Below are positions 10,611-22,323 of a DNA stretch of 64,000 nucleotides, piece by piece. The notes below the pieces were generated by a model. That model made no database searches, was not told the origin of the DNA, and saw only the letters and a list, made by a program, of their open reading frames with translations. Source of the stretch: Hofstenia miamia (Eukaryota > Xenacoelomorpha > Acoela > Hofsteniidae); contig CABFPE010000502.1 of assembly GCA_900660155.1 (NCBI GenBank), forward strand, positions 451,899 to 515,898, written 5' to 3'. Positions within the stretch are counted from its first letter, which is position 1. Every line of letters begins with the position of its first letter. The position numbers were made by a program, and so were the translations under genes.

Positions 10611-12360
10611 TGAATAAAGACCCAATTTTAAAATGTATATTCACTAAAATTCAACAATAAGCATACCTATTTGAAGAAACAGTGTGGAATCAAGGAACCA
10701 TTTTCACATCTGAGCATAAACATGGATAGATATTGACAGAGCCTCCATTATATTTCACCAAGATAATCATGATTCTAGTCCATCTCTAATGTGATACAAG
10801 AGAAATAGCTTTTCTAAAACAAACAACATCACTGATAATGTAAAAATAAAAAATCAAAACATGACTATTTTCAAATTCAATACATATGACTCATTAAATA
10901 AAAACAAAGAATTTTAAAAATGCAATAATATTTTATTAATTATTTACTGAATATTTTTCCCGAATTTCCTTTTGTTTTTACATAAATCTTTGCTCAATGT
11001 ACTAATTTAAGACGTGTTGTTTTGCGATTATAAAATTGCCATGGAAACTAGAACATGTTGTTTTTTGTACAAAATTCTTTAACAAATAAATAGACTATTT
11101 CAGCTGATGGTACAATCTACTTAATCCAATATTTAAAATAATTAAACAAAGTTAGCATGATCATTGTTTATTGAAATATAACATGATTTATGCTTTTGAA
11201 TAAATTATCACACAATCTCCATAAAAATTGAGCAGCATTTTTGTTTACTTGGGAATTTTTGCGTCTTCCTTTATAAATTATCATGCATTGTAAAAAAGTT
11301 AACAAATCTCCACACACATTGTTCACAAGAATATTTTTTATATTGTTTCTTAAATTCAGTTGTTTTAAGCTGATGTTAATAAACCAACCAGATAAATTCT
11401 TTTTGTTTTACCATCATTTTGCTCGAATTTATACGCTCAATATTCATGCAGAGTTCATTTTTTGCAACAATTTATTGTGATGATTTTTCTGATTACTGAT
11501 AAACCCAAATGATGTCTCTCAAATTCTGGTGGCAAGAGGATAAGGAATTCAGGGGAAATAATTGTACCACACATCCTCACTTTTTATATTTTTTTTTCAC
11601 AGGTCAAAAAATGTTCCAATACCTGATGCAAGAACGCACAGCAGATTAAAGTTCAATAATCCTCGTTTTTCAGTGAATTAAAATCCTTATAAGCTCTTTT
11701 TAACAAAATCAATTTTCAAAGCAATTTTAAATTTTCTGAAATCAATGTTCCCCAAGATTATATTGCAAACATTAGAATGAAAATCTCATAATTTTCTTCA
11801 AAGTTATAAAGCTTGAAATCAAATGTAGCAGTTATTTTTGGACAGAGGGAGTCAAATTTTTAAGGGTTCAAACTTGTAAATGTGATCAAATTTAACAAAA
11901 ATAATGGATCAAATTTTATTAAATATTGATATTGAATTTAATAATTTGAATCAGATTAAAATTTACATATTTGCAAAAGTTTTTTGTAGGGGGGGGGTTG
12001 ATATTGAAAAAAGCTTGATTAACAAAAAAACTAATAGAGTTTTGATAGTATTATAAAAAATAGCATTTAAATCTGAATATTTTGACAAAGGATTTTGTTA
12101 AGTTTAGGAAATCTAAAATCTAACTATGGTAGAAGAATGAACTACAAGATGACTTCAATGACTAAATTGATGCCAGCCCATGTTGTTTAAAAATTGAAAT
12201 TTTTATTAAAAAATAATTATTTATGCATTTTTGCATAGTAATTTAATAGACTTTCTATAAAACTTTGATAAAATATTAATAAAAAATGAATAAATCTTTG
12301 ACAAATTTTAATAGTAGAATGATATCAAATATAATCATTGCTTGGAGATATTAAATAGAT
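10610..12360. other. No gene recognised
   Basis: AT-rich sequence. The 65-codon open frame at 11283-11480 is low-complexity and not supported. Confidence 0.5.
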
Positions 12361-12369
12361 TCATGTCAG

Positions 12370-13176
12370 TTCAAATGCAAGATCTGAGAAACAAATATGT
12401 CTATTGAAATTTCTTTTACTTGCATCTTGTATGTTAATTTTGAGTCAATAGTTATGCCAAGATATTTAAAAGATTCCTTTGGGGAGATTGAGGCGTTATT
12501 AAAAGTAAGTGAAAAATTTTATAGTAATACACTTTTTCCCTGAGGATTCAAAAACCAAAAATTCAATTTTTCACAGTGAAATTTGTGCATGTTAAATTAT
12601 TTACTCAATTTTTCCAAATTTTCTTCCACGTCATTTATTACTTGATTTAAGGAGGCATTTCCACTAAAAATGCATGTATCATCGGCGTATTGAATCAATT
12701 GATCATTCGTATGTTGCTGCATGTCGTTTACATATACATTAAAAAGTGGCCGTCCAAGACTGGTACCTTGTGGTACTCTGTTTTTTATAGATAGACAATT
12801 AGAGAAAGTATTATTTAATTTGACGCACTAAATGCAGTTGGTTAGATAACTAGATATTAATTTAACGCTACTTTCAGAAAATCCTAGCTTTTCTAATTTC
12901 ATATATAAGATATCATGATTAATAGAGTAGAAAGCTTTTGAAAGATACAGACAGGCCACTGCAACAAATTGGTCAGAGTCAAGAGATGATCGCCAATTTT
13001 CGGTAGCATACAAAAGTGCATCATCAGTTAAAAAATTCTTGCCGAAACCAAATTGTGTTTTAACATTAATTGGTCTTTTGAAAGGTGGTCACTAATTTGA
13101 ACATGTCAGAGTTGTTCGAAAATTTTACTTATTGGCGAACTAATTGAGAACGGCCTATAATTATTAGCTAAATTCC
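12370..13176 (-). mobile_element. CR1/Jockey-like LINE fragment (reverse transcriptase)
   Basis: Reverse-strand translation shows ordered RT motifs despite frame breaks: NNYRPFSISSPISKIFEQL (about 13170-13110), LSKAFYSINHDILYMKLEKL (open frame 12828-13013), RVPQGTSLGRPLF followed by NVYVNDM (about 12790-12720), IQYADDTCIF (about 12700-12670) and FKYLGITIDSKL (about 12480-12430). The catalytic YADD is intact. Both 5' and 3' parts are missing. Its 5' edge abuts LINE copy b head to head. Confidence 0.8.
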
Positions 13177-14822
13177 TTATGTAGTAAATGATAATGGTGA
13201 ATGTATTAAAAATTACAAAGAAATCAGTAATATTTTAACACTAGAACTCCGAACCGGTCATTTTTTACCGTTTTTGATGCAATTGTTAAACAACTACTTC
13301 CCTAAATGTAAAGATTTTTACAAGTGTACATTATATTCACTAATTCTGCTGTAAAGTACGAATTGATGACATTTTCGGAAAGAAGACAGACTTAGATATT
13401 AAAAATCATTAATACCCCTTAAACTCCGAAAACCGGTCATTTGTGACCCAGACTAAACATTTCATGCATGCGTTTGTGTAGTTATATTTATGCAGTAATA
13501 TACTTTATATTGAGCATGTATTTAACAGTTTTGATCGTTTTAGTTAAAAATTAATGGCAAGAGAAGCAGCAAAGCGGGCTCTTAATCAAATTATGTGGGA
13601 TATTGCATCAGATAGCAGTAGCAGTGTTTATTAAGTATGAACCTGAATGCCAGTATAAATCTCACTGTAATAAATGCTACACAAATACCGGTCATTTATG
13701 ACCTGATTAGGAATTAAAGGGTGTATTACATTTTCGGAGTTCTAGTGTTAAATGAAAGATTTTTGAAACTAGGAATTATTGACAACCATATACAAAGTTT
13801 AAACATTTCTATCATAAGCATCGCAATATTAGAAAAAATGATGATCCCTATAAAACAAAATTTATTACCTTAGTAGAATTTTACAAAGAAACAAGTAAAA
13901 TTCATTGGAACAAATCGAAAGGTCATTGTGAATTTCCTCCCTGGTTGTTGAAAGATGCCTTAGATATTTTATTGGGACCTCTGTGTCAATTATTTAATCA
14001 AAGCTTTGCAAAATCTACTTATCCTGAGTACTTAAAAATTGAGAAAGTTAAACCAACATATACGAAAGAAAGGAAAGATCTTGCAGAAAATTACTGACCA
14101 ATTTCAATATTAACAGTAATTAATAAACTATTTGAATAATTATTATGCAACCAAATTAACCTATATGTGGAACAAAATGAATTTGTATCAAAACATCAGT
14201 TTTGATTTCAAAAAGATACCTCTACAAATGATGCTTTACTTTATGCTGTTGAAGACTGGAGATCAAAATTAGATAGGAATGAAAAAATATATATAGCATC
14301 ATTAGATATTTCAAACGCATTTAATTCAATAAACCATTCTATTTTATTGGAAAAGTTAAAGCAGATTTATAATTTTAGTGATTCATTAATAGAAATATTA
14401 AATACTTATTTAAGTAATAGATACCAGTATGTGAAACTCAAAGATGAACTATCAAACTCATTAGAACTAAACCATGGAGTACCAAAAGGATCAGTACTGA
14501 TTCTATTACTATTTAAATTATATGTAAATGATATGGATCAGTACATTAATAGTAATCATGTACAATTTTCAGATAATACTCTCATGTTTTGTAATGGTAT
14601 TTTAACTTTACAAGAAAATGTCAAAAAATTGCAATCACTCTTTAATAACAAATTGTTATTATTGAAAAAACTATATTTATGGTAATTAAGAATAGAAGAA
14701 ATGAATCAACATTATAAAGTATTAAGATATAAAACAACGTCATTCAGGAATCACCAAAAATGAAATATTTGGGAGTAGTAATTGATAATAAATTGAATTT
14801 TAAAGACGAGGCAACATCATAA
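13177..14822 (+). mobile_element. CR1/Jockey-like LINE fragment b, interrupted by a MITE
   Basis: A forward LINE RT starting with NDNGECIKNYKEISNIL before the MITE at 13235 and resuming in frame with NERFLKLGIIDN after it. RT motifs: ASLDISNAFNSINHSILLEK (about 14300), HGVPKGSVLILLLF then KLYVNDM (open frame 14347-14685), VQFSDNTLMF (the YADD box decayed to FSDN) and KYLGVVIDNKLNF at about 14765. Several stops show it is dead. It is related to, but clearly distinct from, the antiparallel copy at 12370-13176. Its 3' end is replaced by the (AAT)n run and the R4-type LINE. Confidence 0.8.
13235..13751. mobile_element. piggyBac-type MITE inserted in a LINE
   Basis: Bounded by TTAA at 13235-13238 and 13748-13751. 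Ends are TTAACACTAGAACTCCGAA and TTCGGAGTTCTAGTGTTAA, a near-perfect inverted repeat. The word ACCGGTCATTT recurs three times (about 13254, 13433 and 13687), twice as part of the palindrome GGTCATTTGTGACC or GGTCATTTATGACC. Removing the insert and one TTAA restores the LINE reading frame across the junction. No coding capacity. Confidence 0.88.
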
Positions 14823-14833
14823 AGAAAATGGCG

Positions 14834-14834
<1 letters not shown>

Positions 14835-14877
<43 letters not shown>
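14835..14877. repeat. (AAT)n microsatellite, 5' flank of R4-type LINE
   Basis: About 14 AAT units. Read in the frame of the LINE gene they give an asparagine run. Confidence 0.95.
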
Positions 14878-16447
14878 GAGTAAGGGGAAAAAGAGAATTG
14901 AACAAGTTAAGCAAAGGGAAGATGAAGTGATAGATGTTGAGACAGAAGTGGCAGAAGTAGCAGATGCAGAAACTGAAGCAGCAATCAAGGAAAAGATGAA
15001 GGAAGAAATAGGTGAGAGAGCTAGGTTGCCAATCCCAAGAAGAGTTAAGAGAAGTAAGCTAGCAGTAGAGACAGCAAAAGTCAATAAAGTGTTGGAGAGG
15101 ATAGATGCTAGGAGTGTCACAGAAGTAAATAGCTTAGTGTATGCAGGGGCATGTGAGGTGCTGAAGAATGTAGGCGTGGAAATAAAGAAGAAGAGGTGGC
15201 AAGAAGATAAGGGAGACAGAAAGCCAGCATGGGAAAGAAGAATTGAGAATAAGGTGGCAAAGATTAGGCAGCAAATAGGGAAGATCCGGACAAGTAAGGC
15301 AGTGCAGGACAGGTGCAGGGTAGGTAAGGGGAAGACTATAGAAACTGCAAGAGAAGAGCTTAAGCAGAGATTAGTTGCAGAAGCTGAGAAACTGAGAAAG
15401 TATAGGGCAAGGGCAAAGCAGGCAAGAGACAATATGAAGTTTGAGACACAAGAAGGAAGATTCTACAAAGAACTAGATGCAGGAGAAAAGGCTACAGCTA
15501 GAGGAGGCAAGGATGCAGTAATGTTCTGGGAGAATATATGGGGAAGTAAGGGACCAGAGATAGAGAGTGAGCAGATGCAGAAGGAAGCCAGGCAAGAAAA
15601 AGAAGTAATCACAACTGTAAGGCTGAAGGAGGCTCTAAAGAAGATGAAGAACTGGAAGGCGCCAGGCAGAGATGAGGTACATTGGTATTGGCTGAAGAAA
15701 TTCACAAGTGTTCATGAGAGACTAGCAGTAGCATTGGAGGAGTGTGTGGTGAGTGGGTGTCCAGAGTGGATGGTAGTGGGAAGGACATTTCTGATACAGA
15801 AGGACCCAAAGAAAGGTAGTGAGGCAAGCAACTTCAGGCCAATAACATGTCTGCCAACAACGTGGAAATTGCTAACTTCAGTGATTTCAAGTAGGCTGGC
15901 ATGTTACTTAGAACAGAATAGGTTGATACCAGAGGAGCAGAAGGGATGTAGGACAAAGACGAGAGGATGCAAAGATCAGTTGTTGATAGACCAGGCAGTG
16001 GTGGAGAATTGTAGAAGAAGGAAGACAAACTTGGCAATGGCATGGATAGACTACAGGAAGGCATATGACAGCATATCACATAAGTGGGTATTGAAGACGT
16101 TAGAGGCTAATGGAGTTTCGCAGAAATGGGTTGAGTTTCTAGAGAGAGAGATGGGAAAGTGGCAGACTGAGATAGATGGGCATAGGTTGAGGTTTAGACG
16201 GGGTATATTCCAGGGAGACAGCTTAGCGCCACTACTGTTTGTAGTTAGCTTAATACCTATCACAGAAAAGTTAAAGGAGACAGCAATAGGGTATAAGATG
16301 GAGAAGAATGGTAGAACAGTGAGTCACCTGTGGTACATGGACGACCTGAAGATGTACGCAAGTTCAATGAAGATGTTGCAGAAGCAAGTGGAGACATTGG
16401 AGAAGACAAGCAGAGATTTTTGGTTGGAATTTGGATTAGGACAATGA
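14878..16447 (+). CDS. R4/Dong-type LINE protein, N-terminal and RT part
   Basis: The open frame runs from an ATG at 14828 in flanking DNA, through a poly-Asn stretch made by the AAT repeat, into the real protein (start taken at the end of the repeat; the true start is unknown). The N-terminal ~200 residues are charged and Lys/Glu-rich. RT follows: NWKAPGRDEV, NFRPITCLPTTWKLLTS, MAWIDYRKAYDSISH (catalytic D in the WIDY box), RRGIFQGDSLAPLLF and HLWYMDDLKMY (YMDD, as in R4-clade enzymes). The frame is lost near 16430-16447, just after FWLEFGL. No N-terminal zinc finger is visible, so the 5' end may be slightly truncated. Confidence 0.85.
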
Positions 16448-17790
16448 CCAGACGCAAGTGTGTAGATGGGGATGGTTTGAGGACGAGCAGTGGGGATAAG
16501 ATGGAGGAAGTCAAAAAGGGGTACAAGTACTTAGGTTCGATAGAGAAAGATAGAACAGATCATGAGGAAATGAGGACGAGGTTAAGAAAATAATACAAGA
16601 GGAGAGTAAGGAAGGTACTACAGAAGTCAGCATTGAATGGGCAGAACAGCATAAAGGCAATTAATACGTGGGCGATACCAGTGTTGAGATATTCGGCAGG
16701 AATAGTTAGGTGGAATAAGAATGAACTGAGGGAATTAGACAGGGAGACAAGGAAGATACTAGCAGCAGAGAGAGCATTCAACCTCAATGGAGATGTAGAT
16801 AGGCTGTACATGGCAAGGCATAAGGGAGGTAAAGGGCTGCTAAGTGTGGAGGAGACTGTAGAAGCAGAAGCACTAGGGCTAAAGGAATATGTAGAAGAGC
16901 AACCTGAGGGGTCCCTACTAGAGGTCACTAAGGAGTTGAAGAAGATAAGAACTGAGAGTGAAGGAAAGAAGATATACCAGAGTAGGATGGAATCAGAGAG
17001 GCAAACAAGGTATAGGCAGAAGGCAATGCATGGAGAATACTGGAGGAACACAGAAAAGTGTGATAGAGAAGAGAGCAACAAGTGGTTAAAGAAGGCAGGA
17101 CTGAAGAGAGAAACAGAAGCACTAATAATGGCAGCACAGGAGCAAGCAATAAGAACAAACTGGGTGAAGAAGCATATAGACAGAAGAGTAGAAGTAAGTG
17201 ATAAGTGTAGGCTGTGTAAGAAAGAGGCGGAGACAGTAGATCATCTGATAGCAGGGTGTGAGAAGTTGGCACAGAATGAGTATAAGTTCAGGCACGACAA
17301 GGTGGGAAGAATGGTACACTGGAGTTTGAGCAGGCAGCATGGGTTAGAAGCAGGAGACAAGTGGTATGAGCACAAGCCACAGGGCGTCATAGAAAATGAG
17401 AAGGTTAAGATACTGTGGGATTTCAACATACAGACGAGCAAAGTGATAGAAGCACGGAGGCCAGACATAGTAGTGGTAGACAAAGAGAAAAGATTAGGAA
17501 CAGTGATAGACATAGCAGTACCAAAGGACAGAAATGTAGAAAGCAAGGAGAAAGAGAAGATAGACAAGTACAGAGAGTTAGCAGAGGAAATAGAAAGGCT
17601 GTGGAAGTTAAAGAAAGTTGAAGTAGTCCCGGTAGTAGTAGGCGCACTAGGAGCAGTGAGTAAGAAGCATAAGAGATACTTGGAGGAGTTGGGAGTACCA
17701 AAGTGGGGAGGAGCAGTAGCACAGAAGGCAGCATTGTTAGGAACAGCTAGAGTCCTGAGGAAAGCTCTCAGACTCCCTGGGAACTGGTGA
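16448..17790 (+). pseudogene. R4/Dong-type LINE protein, thumb and endonuclease part
   Basis: Continues the preceding gene in another frame. The segment to 16593 (GYKYLGSIEKDR) ends at a TAA, and the same frame resumes to a stop near 17790. Landmarks: AINTWAIPVLRYSAGIVRW (thumb/connection, typical of R4-clade LINEs), the zinc knuckle CRLCKKEAETVDHLIAGC, the RHD motif in EYKFRHDKVGR, and the endonuclease core ARRPDIVVVDKE..VIDIAVPKD..KEKEKIDKY (PD-(D/E)xK-type). This nuclease nicks the target to prime reverse transcription in R2/R4-type elements. The one frameshift and one stop indicate a young but inactive copy. Confidence 0.85.
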
Positions 17791-17834
17791 GTTCCCCGAG
17801 CTGAGAGGGATACCAGCATGAAGCTGTGAGATGC

Positions 17835-17864
17835 AATAATAATAATAATAATAATAAAATAATA
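17835..17864. repeat. (AAT)n microsatellite, 3' flank of R4-type LINE
   Basis: AAT repeats with one AAAT interruption directly after the element's short 3' UTR. Mirrors the run at its 5' side. Confidence 0.9.
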
Positions 17865-18038
17865 GCGTTTATTAACATTGGTTGTTTGACAATTATCCTG
17901 GTTATTCTTTTCTATTAATTTATATCTAATTGCTTTCTGAAACAGCTTGGAGAGAAAATAATGAGCTAGACATAATAGAGGTGGACAAATGATTTGAAAA
18001 GTTCAGAATGTTTTAGTAAATTAATATGGTAAAGTCTG

Positions 18039-18745
18039 CGAGGTGCATTCAGAAAGTTCCTTTCGTTCCATTGCTGTCATATCATTGTGTATATTGTCAT
18101 TAAATAGATTATGTAGACATTAGCTGAACTGTAGTGGTACTTGATGTAATATCAGTTCACTGCGATTAATTTAATCAAAGTTTGAATGTTATTGCCATTA
18201 TAGAGTCGCTTGCAAAACAGAGCCAACACAGTCATGAATTTCCAGTCCTTACAGGGAAAGAAACCACTGCAAATTAGACTTGAGCTGTGGGTGTTTTTGG
18301 TGATGCTGCATACTCTGACCCAATTGTGTGCAAGTGATTTCAACTTTTAGAAGACGACCATATAGGCGTCGAAGATTATCCCTCAGCGGCAGAACATGGT
18401 GGGGAATGTGGTGCAGTTTCTGGAAATGGATGGTCATCGGATATTTAAAGAACTTCTCAGTAGGCATCATTGTACACATCTTGGTCAGCAGCTGAAATAG
18501 ACAAATAAGTTTTCCAAGCGGGTTCCGCATCTTTTGTAAGAAGAACAAAAACATCAACGCTTTCTAACACTTGAGAAGACATCGCAGAATGCTGGTTCAT
18601 TGCTGGCGAAAGTGCAAGGACATTGATAGTGACTATGTAGAATAGACTGATATTACACTTTATCATGTAACGGTACTGATTGTTTTTTCTTGAATTTTAG
18701 ATCTATTTGTAAGCCACCGAAAGAAATATTCTGTATGCACCTCGT
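18039..18745 (+). mobile_element. Mariner remnant with inverted ends
   Basis: Left end CGAGGTGCATTCAGAAAG and right end (reverse complement) CGAGGTGCATACAGAATA form imperfect inverted repeats of about 27 bp. A TA follows the right end; the left TA is lost. The 707-bp interior retains plus-strand transposase traces: LEDDHIGVEDYPSAAE-like (compare GR.SVEDDPRSGRP of mariner) near 18340-18400, and KRVPHLL..EQKHQRFLTLEK near 18520-18570 (compare RWVPHLLT.EQK.RR). It is internally deleted with many breaks; no useful frame remains. Confidence 0.7.
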
Positions 18746-20160
18746 AAAGGGACATGTTTTTGCTCCTGGTGAACAACTTTTTTTTTTAGAACAAGTTGTA
18801 CTCAATTTTTAGACAGAAATTCTAAAGTATTTTACCTCAGTGAAACTAATAAAATTGCTATTATATATAATTTAAAGGTCTATGCTTCTACAAAGCACTT
18901 AACATTGTGCAAAATTGATGTTTTTAGTTATAACAGGATGTTCATAAGGATATGTATGTAAACATTTAGAAAGGTGAAGTCCTTTACTAGGCCATATTTA
19001 TGCAGTCATGGTAAATACCACGAGCAAATAGAACGTGAATATTAATGTAAATACAACCTTAATTACCAAGGACCTGTTCTCTACAACCAGCTGATTAATG
19101 CATATTTAGACGTTTGTATTATAGTAGGTATAAAGTATTTTACTTACAATATTTAACACATTTGATTGTGATATTCTAGAATTGCTTGATGATTCACATG
19201 AAGCAGTTTTTACATACTACCGATTGCTTTGAATGGGCGATTGCCCTTGCAAAGAGCTCATCGATCCTAACTACAAAAGCTGTAAATTTTTTTCCCAAAT
19301 TCAGCTTATTGCGTGAAGGAATAAGGTCATATTTACAATCGGAATTGCATACATTTAATTCCATGTAAACGCTAAAATTGATTTTCGATTCAGGCCAATA
19401 GCACTTTTTTGCTTCAGCATTAGTTAAAAACCTATTTTTATGAAATAGGCGCAAGAAAATTATTTCTGTTAAGCTAAAAATTGTATTAAATATATCTTAG
19501 TAATTATATATGTTGCATTTATAGTAAAATGGCGGTGAAATTTTCAGTAATAGACACAGTAGTATTCAGGAATAATGCACTATGTGTTAAATTGAAGACC
19601 TTGAGGCTTTGTTGTGCATATATAATCGCTTCAAAACCATATTAATTACAATAAATATTGTTTATTTTCAATTTGTAGCATTACAAATTTGACATTTAGG
19701 AATTAAGAAAATTGCTAATATTTATATGTCTAGTTTATTCAAACTTGTCAATTCTAAAACAATTGTATTGTTCTATAATTGCTTTAAATTTAAATGCTAT
19801 TTAGGCTAGACACTCGAAAATGGAATAACAATATAGTTTGATAAATTTATACAAATATGTCGGCGATGAGTATTAAACTGTTGAAATCGTCTAAAGAAAA
19901 GCAAAGACCATGTAAGCGTTGAGTTTTTCGAATGACTTGCTATGAAATTATTATTTTTAGCATGTGTTTATATTTTAACTAAAATAATTTTATTTGATTT
20001 TTCAACTGTTAGTACATATTAGCACATAATTTATCTGGTTCAAAATACAGTAATCGAGGTGTAGAATAGACTTATTGTATTTAATAATTACATATATTTT
20101 TTTAACAAATCAAAGGTGTGGTTGATTTGTAAAAATCATATAATATACTGAAGGTAAAGA
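18746..20160. other. No gene established
   Basis: Mostly AT-rich. Overlapping open frames on both strands at 19186-19454 (60 codons plus, 86 codons minus) resemble nothing I know. A host exon there cannot be excluded but no clear pair of splice sites frames it. Confidence 0.4.
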
Positions 20161-20164
20161 AAAT

Positions 20165-20260
20165 AGGGGTTTGCCATGGCTCATACGGTTAGCAGATTTT
20201 GACTCGTGGCTTTGGCATGTTCCCGTTTGCCACTGGTCCAGGTCAATCAGTTGAGTGAAC
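20165..20260 (+). repeat. Possible degenerate tRNA-derived SINE
   Basis: GCCATGGCTCATACGGTTAG resembles an A-box region, and TTGACTCGTGGCTTTGG followed by TTCCCGTTTGCC resembles an anticodon arm and a decayed B box. Weak evidence; it could be chance. Confidence 0.25.
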
Positions 20261-20441
20261 TGCATTCTAAAACGTTTCAAATGTGTCTCACTTGGTGTGT
20301 TTCATAAGCAGTGAAGAGTACTAATGTGAACTCAGAAATTTTTATATTACGTAAATCAAAACGATTTTACTAGTAATAGTTTAGTTTATGTATTTCTAAA
20401 TTTCTAAGTATAAAATTCAACACCAATAAATACAAAATTGT

Positions 20442-20660
20442 TCATCCCGCAGTAGCATTTGCAGTTGAGACCGTTGCTGTTAAGTTTTGTTCTGTACCAT
20501 TCGTGGCTGTTGTTGTTACACTCCTATTTTGTGTAGTTGTTAGTTGTACTACATTGGGTGCTGCAGTTGTTACATTGATAGCTTGATTTGTTTCATTGGC
20601 CGGATTATTTGTTACATTGGTGGCTTCATTACTTACTGTCGTAGTTTGAACTTTAATGCT
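20442..20660 (-). CDS. InaF-like membrane protein, last exon
   Basis: On the minus strand a textbook acceptor (TTACTTTCTTAATTTAG) precedes 73 codons ending at TGA (20442-20444). Phase is 0 and matches the donor at 22324. The encoded tail is Thr/Asn/Val-rich with about seven N-glycosylation sequons (NVT, NET, NVT, NRS, NGT, NLT, NAT) and no hydrophobic segment, as expected of an extracellular mucin-like stalk. It is the terminal exon of the gene whose transmembrane exon is at 22324-22528. The join is inferred from phase and orientation. Confidence 0.62.
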   Translation of the reverse strand, partial: SIKVQTTTVSNEATNVTNNPANETNQAINVTTAAPNVVQLTTTQNRSVTTTATNGTEQNLTATVSTANATAG

Positions 20661-21899
20661 CTAAATTAAGAAAGTAAGTGTAAAATTAATGAAGATTTTG
20701 CTAAACTACAATTCATTTGTTGAAAAAATTAATAAAATTTTGGACATCATAATTGCGTCAGAGAAGCCATAAACAATTAAATTTACAATTTAGCAGAGCA
20801 TACGTTTTCTAATAAAATTAAAAGTGCGCATTGCAAATTTTCTGCTTTTTTATTTTCTTGAAGTGGGAATACACATCTCAATAAAGTTATTTATGAATAA
20901 GTACAAATTGTGACATTGGTACCGCTAAATACCATCCAAAATTAATAAGGTACAATAAATGCAGCACTACAAGCTTCTACAGAGATCCTTTGTAATGGCC
21001 AAATACAAATAGTTTAGGATGTACCTAAATCTTAGAGATTTGCATAGTAACGATAGCAACAAAAAATGTTCGCAGAATTTTGATGTTTTCGTCATAAAAT
21101 TATTCAATTATCGACTGATTGGAAAAAGTTTTTTGTACTGTGCACTTATGAGTTTATTAAAATTTATCAATGCAATATTATTTGCTTAGTTTATGCATAC
21201 AAACATGTAAAGCAGCGTAATTTTGAAATTTTTTCGCTTCAATTCCCAATCTACTAATATTTGTAAAACTTGACCATTTTTTGAAAAAAACTCGCTAATA
21301 TAATTTGTATTATGTTCTTTGCAAGCAGGCATTTCTTAATTAAGCATTGAAAATTTCAGTTGCGTATTCCAATTGTTTAAATATAGAATATAATAATTTC
21401 CGAAATGACTATTTGAATAGATTTGAGACAAAATTGCAACACCCTATTGCATGTTTACACGTGACATGAGACATACAGTTATTCAATTATCTCAAGAGAT
21501 ATTTCGCATGTAAAAATAGATATATTTCGTGCTCTGAAGCGAAGAAAATATATATTGTTAAAATAGTTTTGATTTTCTCAAAACATGAGATGTATGAGTT
21601 CTTGACTTAAGTTTTTTCATAAATGCGAAAGGAAGAGGTAACATTTGCGAAATATTATTATGCATAACTTATCTAATTACTCGGTGATGATAAAATAAAA
21701 AATTATATGTGAAAAATATCAAAGACTGTTAACTTTCTAAACATTGTACAAATATGCGTACACATACATTAGCTTAAGTGGAAAAGTATTTTTCAATTAC
21801 TGCGTATAGAATGTCTAAAATAATATAAGGCATCGCTAAAATTTCGGGCATTAAATTGATAGAAACAATTTAAAATAGATGTCATGTATTTCATAATTA

Positions 21900-22170
21900 T
21901 ATCAATCATATTGCTGAATATGAAATTATTTTAGCAAAAAATGGGATTTTTAAAAAACATTCAAATTTTCTCATATCTATTATTCAGATAATGAAGTAAT
22001 CTAATATCCATGGTAGCAACAACACACCTCGATCACTTTGTGTTCTATAAATAAATCATCCAAGTCCCGTCCGGACGCTCCTTGTGTAGTGTTAGAACTT
22101 GGCATCCGAAATAAGGATGAAAACGAAAGAAGAAAATAATCTCAGTAGTAAATTCGGATTTGAGATATTA
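21900..22170 (+). repeat. Dispersed repeat family, copy C (intronic)
   Basis: Lies in the intron of the InaF-like gene. Shares the T-rich block, TTATTCAGATAATGAAG, CCATGGTAGCAACAACA, ACTTTGTGTTCTATAAATA and a 3' ATATTATTATTTAGTGAGTG block with other copies. Confidence 0.55.
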
Positions 22171-22323
22171 TTATTTAGTGAGTGCTTAAATGGTATAAAC
22201 CATCATAAATTATGAATGTGCTTGGGTTGTTAAGGTTAATGTGTGAATTTGTTTTTTTTGATGTTTTAATTAATGTTAAAGTCTGCAAATATGAAAAATA
22301 AATGTAAAAAAATGTGTATTTAC

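Larger units (their letters stand above)
14836..17864 (+). mobile_element. R4/Dong-type LINE in an (AAT)n target
   Basis: An almost full-length non-LTR retrotransposon with RT followed by a CCHC zinc knuckle and a restriction-like endonuclease. It is embedded between (AAT)n runs. Dong elements of this clade are known to insert into TAA repeats, so the context fits the family. The coding strand is strikingly purine-rich, unlike the flanks. This copy has one frameshift and one in-frame stop. The 3' UTR is only about 45 bp before the terminal AAT repeats. Confidence 0.85.

Noticed and set aside
12828-14822. Twin-priming inversion of one LINE
   Set aside because: Both halves contain the same RT motifs with clearly different sequences, so they are two elements.
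14800-15432. Long minus-strand open frame (210 codons), with others at 16560-17081 and 17241-17819
   Set aside because: Shadows of the purine-rich R4-type LINE gene. The encoded Ser/Leu-rich sequences are what a reverse-complement purine bias gives.
18152-18666. Minus-strand open frames in the mariner remnant
   Set aside because: Transposase similarity is on the plus strand; these are antisense shadows.
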